A stretch of DNA of 12,106 bases from CALHAX01 sp039816705. Lineage in GTDB: Bacteria; Pseudomonadota; Alphaproteobacteria; Rhizobiales; CALHAX01. Below the pieces are notes generated by a model. It did not search any database. It saw only the letters and a list, made by a program, of their open reading frames with translations, and was not told where the DNA came from. The position numbers were made by a program, and so were the translations under genes. Below, in pieces: positions 7,971 to 12,106 of this stretch. Position 1 is the stretch's first letter, and each line of letters begins with the position of its first letter. The stretch lies in assembly GCA_039816705.1 (NCBI GenBank), contig JBCBXF010000081.1, positions 1-12,106 of the forward strand, read 5' to 3'.

Positions 7971-8420
7971 TGGGGGAAGCCTCTCCGTAGGGCGTTCAAG
8001 TGACAGAACCTGAAGCCGCAAGCAGACCGCGTTAGCGTTCCAAACATCGCCTCGACGCGCAGCCAACAGGAAGCGCCGCGTCAGGCCGCATGCACCATAA
8101 ATCACAATCTCCGATTTGATCGGGAATTGCCAGCGCGTGCCCAGTGCCCGCTTAACGGCCACTTGCGTTTCGTGCCGGAGTGGGTGGAACAGCCAGACCG
8201 AACCACGAGACGCGATGACGATCGCTCGTCTTAAGCGCCACTCTTTAAGCGGCGTCCCGAAAAGGAAGCACTTCTGGCGAAGTGCAACATCGCAGACGCA
8301 TCCATTTCACCGTCTCAAACGCAGATTGCTCTGCCCCTTCCATTCGCCCTGCAAGCCGCAAGCGAACGTCACAGCGCACCGCGGCACCAGATGCCAACCA
8401 CGCTATGAAGGGCCAAGACC
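7971..8420. other. Divergent intergenic region between peroxidase and OmpA genes
   Basis: These 450 bp separate the two divergent starts. It should hold both promoters, but no convincing -35/-10 pair or EcfG-type (GGAAC-N16/17-GTT) promoter was found on either strand. The repeat at 8231-8251 is the only clear local structure. Open frames here have random, Arg/Ser/Pro-rich translations and are not called. Confidence 0.5.
8231..8251 (+). repeat. Direct repeat of TTAAGCG upstream of the OmpA gene
   Basis: TTAAGCG occurs at 8231-8237 and again at 8245-8251, a 14-bp period, about 170 bp before the OmpA start. A related TTAACGGCCACT lies at 8152-8163, comparable with TTAAGCGCCACT at 8231. It could be an operator shared by the divergent genes, but it is short enough to arise by chance. 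Confidence 0.3.
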
Positions 8421-9191
8421 ATGACCGCATTCACCAAGACACTCTCCAGCGCCGCCGTCCTCGGCGTCGTTGCAGTCTCGACACTCGCCGCAACCGATGC
8501 CAACGCCTGGACCAAGCGGTCTGACGCCGCACTTGTGAACAAGATGATCCATTCGCTGTCGCCAGGTGCTCGCGCTGGCAATGGCTACAAGCACAAGTAT
8601 CACCGCAAGCACAGCGGTTGGAAAAAGCACCGTCGCTATGGCTGGAAGCCGAAGCACCGCTACCACCGCCACTATGCCAAGAAGCACTACGGCCACTACG
8701 ACCATGCCTACGATGGCCGCTATCACGCCGACTTCCGCTATGGCTTTGCCAAGCGCTACGGCTGGAAGCACAACCCGTGGATCTACAAGTCCCGCCGCGC
8801 CGGCCACCTTGACCTGCAGGTCTTCTTCCGCAGCGGGAGCGCGCATCTGACCCACCACGCCTTCCGCGTGCTCGACAGCCTCGGCGATGCCCTGAGCTAC
8901 GGTAAACTCCGTCATCGCCATTTCCTGATCGGCGGCCACACGGACGCGTCAGGAACGGGCTATGCCAACGAAGTGCTCTCCAAGCGCCGGGCCCAGGCCG
9001 TGAAGTCTTACCTGGTCCGCCACTTCGGCATCTCACCACGCCGCCTCGTCACGGTCGGTTATGGCGAGAACCGCCTTGCCTACCCGGGCCGCCCGTACTC
9101 GAAGGCCAACCGCCGCGTCGAAGTGCAGATCATCAGCCGGGCACGTGCCAACCGGATCCGCAATCGCCAGCTCGCCTACACGGCATACTGA
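8421..9191 (+). CDS. OmpA-domain envelope protein with His/Tyr-rich segment
   Basis: This 256-residue protein has a signal peptide (1-29, cleavage likely after ATDANA). Residues about 56-117 are extremely rich in His, Tyr, Lys, Arg and Gly (about 12 His and 11 Tyr in 62 residues). An OmpA/MotB-type peptidoglycan-binding domain follows (about 130-240). It has FRSGSA, the diaminopimelate-contact D175 in GGHTDASG and R190 in LSKRRAQAV, and ends with NRRVEV. There is no beta-barrel and no lipobox, so it is probably periplasmic and bound to the cell wall through the C-terminal domain. The basic segment could bind metal or haem, or be oxidised by the divergently encoded peroxidase; both are inference. 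AGGG lies 8 nt before the start. A strong terminator at 9223 shows that it is transcribed alone. Confidence 0.88.
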   Translation: MTAFTKTLSSAAVLGVVAVSTLAATDANAWTKRSDAALVNKMIHSLSPGARAGNGYKHKYHRKHSGWKKHRRYGWKPKHRYHRHYAKKHYGHYDHAYDGRYHADFRYGFAKRYGWKHNPWIYKSRRAGHLDLQVFFRSGSAHLTHHAFRVLDSLGDALSYGKLRHRHFLIGGHTDASGTGYANEVLSKRRAQAVKSYLVRHFGISPRRLVTVGYGENRLAYPGRPYSKANRRVEVQIISRARANRIRNRQLAYTAY

Positions 9192-9222
9192 GCGTCACGA
9201 ATACAACACACCTGAACGCTGA

Positions 9223-9252
9223 CGCCCGTCCTCGAGAGAGGGCGGGCGTTTT
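9223..9252 (+). terminator. Rho-independent terminator after the OmpA gene
   Basis: CGCCCGTCCTC and GAGGGCGGGCG form an 11-bp stem with one T-G pair and a GAGA loop (9223-9248), followed by TTTTTC-like TTTT at 9249-9252. It begins 31 bp after the stop codon. Confidence 0.88.
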
Positions 9253-9318
9253 CGCGATGCGCATCAAGAAACGACCCGCAGACGTGCACGCGAATCATTT
9301 TCGAAAAGTTACGCGGCG

Positions 9319-9333
9319 TTAAGAAAACATTAC
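9319..9333 (+). promoter_or_regulatory. Possible CtrA-box-like site
   Basis: TTAA-GAAAACA-TTAC matches the alphaproteobacterial CtrA consensus TTAA-N7-TTAA at 7 of 8 fixed positions and sits in the AT-rich patch upstream of the 9590 gene. One such match is weak evidence by itself. Confidence 0.3.
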
Positions 9334-9573
9334 CGATTTATTGTGAAAGTCTGAACGGCAGGCACGCCGGTCACAGCCCGGCAGTAAACGGGGGCTGCTT
9401 CACCCGCCCTACCCGAGCTCCCTGAGCTGGGCCAAAGCGGAACACATTTTGCCACAAGCCCAACACAGACTGCTCTGCGCGTTCCAGTAATGGCGCAGGA
9501 CGACACTCACGCCATCGGGTCGCGCGGCACTCATGTCCTGCCGAACATCCGACCCGATCAGACCTGACGACTG

Positions 9574-9579
9574 AAAGGA
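9574..9579 (+). promoter_or_regulatory. Ribosome binding site of the 9590 gene
   Basis: AAAGGA lies 10 nt before the ATG at 9590 and 13 nt before the next ATG at 9593, which favours the first of the two adjacent start codons. Confidence 0.65.
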
Positions 9580-9589
9580 CGATACGATC

Positions 9590-10627
9590 ATGATGAAGAA
9601 ACTGATGATGGGCGTGGCCGCTGCGGCGACTTTTCTCGCCAGCCCGGCCGTTGCTGAAGCGCAGACGATCAAGGTGCTCGTCGCCCAAGAAGATTGGGAC
9701 AAGCACTCCGTCGAGCGCAACAACCGCATCCAGCGCGCTGTGCTCAATACGTGGAACAGCACGCTGAACGCACCAGCCGTTCTGCGCCAGATGAAGCAGT
9801 ACGGCATCGACGGTCTCGATGTTTACGACGAGACGGCTGTCACGTTGAACTTCTACAAGCAGGACCGCACCCGCCGCCGCGACGAAGAGCTGATCTCGAT
9901 CGCACGCCAGATCAAAAATCCGAGCATTGACGTCGTCGTGCTGTACACGCTCTATGCGCGCGCCGTGACAGAGCCCTACACGAAGCTCACAAAACTGCTG
10001 ACATCGATGAGCTATCGCGCCATCGACACGCGCAGCGGCCGCTTCTTCGGTGGCGATAACATCGACATCGATCCTGATGGCGTCATCATGACGGGCTGCG
10101 CCACGAGCCGGAACGGCGTCAAGGCCGATGTGCACTGCGTCAAGGAGTTCGTCTCCCGTAATGGCGAGCGCCTCGCCCGTGACGCTGGCAACGCGATGGC
10201 CCTGCGCCTTGCAGCTCTCCTAGGCCAGCAGTACGGCTCGCCGGCTGCAGCAGACACGAACGACAAGCTGGGTGATGCCGACGGTTACGAAGGTGAAGAC
10301 AGCGGTGTGAAAGTTGCGAGCACGGGCGGCCGTCGCTGCAACAACATCCCGACGACCTTCATCCTCGACTATCAGGGCTTCACCCCGCGCCAGAAGTCGC
10401 TGATCGAAGCCAATATGTCGAACTGGCGCTGTGGTCTTGACCTCGACGCCGCAGCAACGGGCAACTCGCTCTCGAACGCAGCATACGAATACAAGACGCG
10501 GCTCAACGAAGGTCAGCTGATCCGCCAGGTCCGCCTGATGGCTGAACTGATGGGCGTCGTCGCCGAGATCCGCAACCAGGGTCGCAACACGATCCAGGTC
10601 CGCGCCATCGGCCTGCGCACCAACTGA
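9590..10627 (+). CDS. Exported protein of unknown function, CsgG/FlgO-like pattern
   Basis: I do not recognise a named family with certainty. The 345-residue protein has a classic signal peptide (MMKKL, then a hydrophobic run, cleavage likely after AVAEA at 24) and no lipobox. Residues 27-160 alternate strands and helices in the style of CsgG/TolB-N/FlgO proteins: IKVLVAQEDW, a helix with NNRIQRAV, VYDETAVTLNF, RRRDEELISIARQI, IDVVVLYTLYA, and RAIDTRSGRFFG as a 'value stored on activity' strand pair. A linker with acidic residues (about 218-240) leads to a second alpha/beta segment (about 253-340). Four cysteines (C170, C183, C250, C281) could make two disulfides in the periplasm. It is followed by a terminator and then by the DUF4384-like gene. 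Codons favour AAG, CGC and ATC, suggesting good expression. The fold assignment is tentative. Confidence 0.8.
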   Translation: MMKKLMMGVAAAATFLASPAVAEAQTIKVLVAQEDWDKHSVERNNRIQRAVLNTWNSTLNAPAVLRQMKQYGIDGLDVYDETAVTLNFYKQDRTRRRDEELISIARQIKNPSIDVVVLYTLYARAVTEPYTKLTKLLTSMSYRAIDTRSGRFFGGDNIDIDPDGVIMTGCATSRNGVKADVHCVKEFVSRNGERLARDAGNAMALRLAALLGQQYGSPAAADTNDKLGDADGYEGEDSGVKVASTGGRRCNNIPTTFILDYQGFTPRQKSLIEANMSNWRCGLDLDAAATGNSLSNAAYEYKTRLNEGQLIRQVRLMAELMGVVAEIRNQGRNTIQVRAIGLRTN

Positions 10628-10641
10628 TCACGCCCAATAGG

Positions 10642-10672
10642 GAGGGTGGCGCCCCCGGGTGCCGCCCTCTTT
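10642..10672 (+). terminator. Rho-independent terminator after the 9590 gene
   Basis: GAGGGTGGCGCC pairs with GGGTGCCGCCCTC as a 12-bp stem with two G-T pairs and a 4-nt C-rich loop (10642-10669), followed by TTT, 14 bp after the stop codon. The U-tract is short, so some read-through into the next gene is possible. Confidence 0.7.
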
Positions 10673-10803
10673 GCGCGTTTCAACGAATTGATCGCCCCAT
10701 AAAACGCAACGACATTTGGCCAGATCGCATCGAGCGATTAGGCTTGCCTCAGCGCTGACCTTCAACGTTTCCCCCGAGCGCCGCCATGCCAGGACACCGA
10801 CCG

Positions 10804-12106
10804 ATGACCGCGCCAGATTATCTCTCCGCCCTCTGCAACAGCATCACCCGCTTGCGCCGCTCAACCGTTGCCGCTGCCACAGCCACCGCACTTGCACTGG
10901 CTACAACGCCTTGGGCCGCAACACCCGCCGCTGCCGACAGCCATGCCGCAGCCGTTCCCTTCAGCGTCGGCATGCAGCGCGCTGTCACCCAGCTTCTCTC
11001 CGGCGTGACGGACAACACGTGCTATCCCCACAAAGGCGGCGTTATACCCCTCGCCTTCGTCGGCATGCCACCGAACAACGTTCATTTCTCTCCCACGGAA
11101 CGCGACAGCCTCAACAAGCGCACCCGCACCGTGCTCCAGGGGTTCAGCTTCTTCTGGAAAGTGCTGAACACCTCCACCTTCGAAACGATCGCCGCGCAAA
11201 CCGGCCTGAACCCCGGCGATCGCAACCAGCTCATCAAGGCGGTGCGCGAAATTCGCGGCACACCGCTTGTTTTCATCCTGAACGCGACCCGCCCCGCAAA
11301 GTCAGTCGCCAAACTGAAACTGGAGTTGTACGCGCGCACTGGCGACGGTGTGCAGGTCTGCCCAAAATCCGAAACCCTGTTCGTCGATATCCTGAAGAAC
11401 ACGATCGTGCCGGACGCGCGCGTCATCGAACTGGAAACCGATCGCCCGGTCGTCAAACGTCGCTGGGCGTTCAAGCACGCCCTGCGCGAAGTCGCGGAAG
11501 ATATTCGCAACTTCGAGACGCTCGCCCTCGAGATCGACTACCGCATGTCGGGCGACTGCCGTCTGCGAAACACCAGCGAGGTCGCGTTCCGCAGTGATTA
11601 CACCGACATTGAACGCGAGATGCTGGAAAAGTTCGCACTACGGACGGGCGACTGGCCGACCCTCAACATTAAGTCTGTCGATGGCGCAGCGCTCAAATCG
11701 ACCAATGCTGAGATCGCCGATAATGCAGAGGAAAAGAGCGGCACACTCCGCCTCGAGTTCACGCCAGATCCGCAGGATCCGTCACTGCTTGATCTCGCGC
11801 TGCAGGTGAACTCCCGCTCGCGCAACCTGCGCACGCGCTTCATGCGGGTTCACATTCGTCCGCGGCTGCTGCGTGGCTGCGGCAAGCTCTCGAACAACAT
11901 TCTTGAACGCCTCGTGCGCGAAACCCGCAACACACCGGCCGCCTTCAGCCTGCGAGCCGCCAAGCAACACTTCGTCGTCAATCAGGACGAGATTTCGGTT
12001 CGTATCGAGCCGCAGGCCGACCGCTTCTTCTATTGCTGGGTGATGGACGCAAAAGGCACGGCGTACGTGCTGCTGCCGCTCTCCAAATCGCAGGGCCTCA
12101 CCGCCT
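10804..12106 (+). CDS. Exported protein with C-terminal DUF4384-like domain (cut by right edge)
   Basis: The frame is open from ATG 10804 to the end of the window (434 residues, no stop). AGGA 9 nt upstream favours this start over the in-frame ATG at 10786. Residues about 14-48 form a signal peptide (RLRRS, Ala/Thr/Leu run, AAADSHA). Residues about 53-195 have a CsgG/TolB-N-like pattern similar in layout to the preceding gene (GMQRAVTQLL, LVFILNATRP, LKLELYARTGDGVQV). The last visible segment (about 383-434, ISVRIEPQADRFFYCWVMDAKG then YVLLPLS) resembles DUF4384, where a strand with a 'D-x-x-G' turn leads to 'LLPN/LFPN'. DUF4384 proteins often occur with bacterial caspases and CsgG-like proteins, as here. 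Frame is certain from the long open run; the domain name is tentative because the C-terminus is missing. Confidence 0.82.
   Translation, partial: MTAPDYLSALCNSITRLRRSTVAAATATALALATTPWAATPAAADSHAAAVPFSVGMQRAVTQLLSGVTDNTCYPHKGGVIPLAFVGMPPNNVHFSPTERDSLNKRTRTVLQGFSFFWKVLNTSTFETIAAQTGLNPGDRNQLIKAVREIRGTPLVFILNATRPAKSVAKLKLELYARTGDGVQVCPKSETLFVDILKNTIVPDARVIELETDRPVVKRRWAFKHALREVAEDIRNFETLALEIDYRMSGDCRLRNTSEVAFRSDYTDIEREMLEKFALRTGDWPTLNIKSVDGAALKSTNAEIADNAEEKSGTLRLEFTPDPQDPSLLDLALQVNSRSRNLRTRFMRVHIRPRLLRGCGKLSNNILERLVRETRNTPAAFSLRAAKQHFVVNQDEISVRIEPQADRFFYCWVMDAKGTAYVLLPLSKSQGLTA

Larger units (their letters stand above)
9253..9589 (+). other. Long leader/promoter region of the 9590 gene
   Basis: No gene is seen in these 337 bp. 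Positions 9295-9350 are clearly more AT-rich than the surroundings and are the likeliest promoter site. Downstream are small hairpins, e.g. CGGC/GCCG (9356-9369) and CCC-AGCTC/GAGCT-GGG (9412-9431, one bulged G), which might structure a long 5' untranslated leader. Confidence 0.4.

Noticed and set aside
7971..8162. N-terminal extension of the peroxidase to an upstream ATG
   Set aside because: The added 64 residues contain no secretion-like or family-like sequence, while the ATG at 7970 has GGAGAGG upstream and is followed by a hydrophobic export segment.
8116..8424. Possible small gene of 102 codons between peroxidase and OmpA genes
   Set aside because: No Shine-Dalgarno, Arg/Ser/Pro/His-rich random-looking protein, and it overlaps the OmpA start.
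9371..10135. 254-codon minus-strand open frame over the start of the 9590 gene
   Set aside because: It is antisense to a frame with a clear signal peptide and ribosome binding site; composition fits a mirror frame.
10716..11597. 293-codon plus-strand open frame in another phase than the called DUF4384-like gene
   Set aside because: Its translation is Arg/Pro/His/Gln-rich with no fold-like pattern, typical of an out-of-frame read in high-GC DNA. The called frame has a signal peptide, regular hydrophobic patterning and a Shine-Dalgarno sequence.

Overview
The window looks like a chromosomal stretch of an alphaproteobacterium, possibly of the Hyphomicrobiales. The basis is the high G+C, gene families common in that group, and one CtrA-box-like motif. 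This placement is inference. No tRNA, rRNA, CRISPR array, transposase or phage gene was recognised. Seven protein genes account for almost all of the sequence, and two of them are cut by the window edges.

Left third (1-3307), small-molecule metabolism. A kinase of the APH / hydroxylysine-kinase type (minus strand, runs off the left edge) diverges from a class III omega-aminotransferase (1125-2534). The aminotransferase ends tail to tail with a nitrilase-superfamily amidohydrolase (2531-3307, minus strand), and their stop codons overlap in the bases TTAG. Together they suggest catabolism of an amine or amino acid by kinase, transaminase and amidase; the substrate cannot be read from the sequence.

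Middle and right (3452-12106), an envelope block. All five genes encode proteins with an N-terminal export signal. On the minus strand are a caspase-family protease with a coiled coil, a peptidoglycan-binding-like motif and a Lys/Tyr repeat tail (3452-5533), and an animal-type haem peroxidase with a Pro/Ala/Lys insertion (5778-7970). Diverging from the peroxidase on the plus strand are an OmpA-domain protein with a His/Tyr-rich segment (8421-9191), an unrecognised four-cysteine protein with a CsgG/FlgO-like sequence pattern (9590-10627), and a protein ending in a DUF4384-like segment (from 10804, cut by the right edge). Hairpin terminators follow four of the genes, so most of them appear to be separate transcription units.

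The most interesting idea is that the envelope block forms one functional unit. The peroxidase keeps the haem-peroxidase catalytic residues. Both the OmpA protein and the caspase tail carry basic, tyrosine-rich stretches of the sort that peroxidases oxidise and cross-link. A peroxidase-hardened or peroxidase-remodelled envelope, with a calcium-responsive protease, is a testable hypothesis and is not shown by the sequence.
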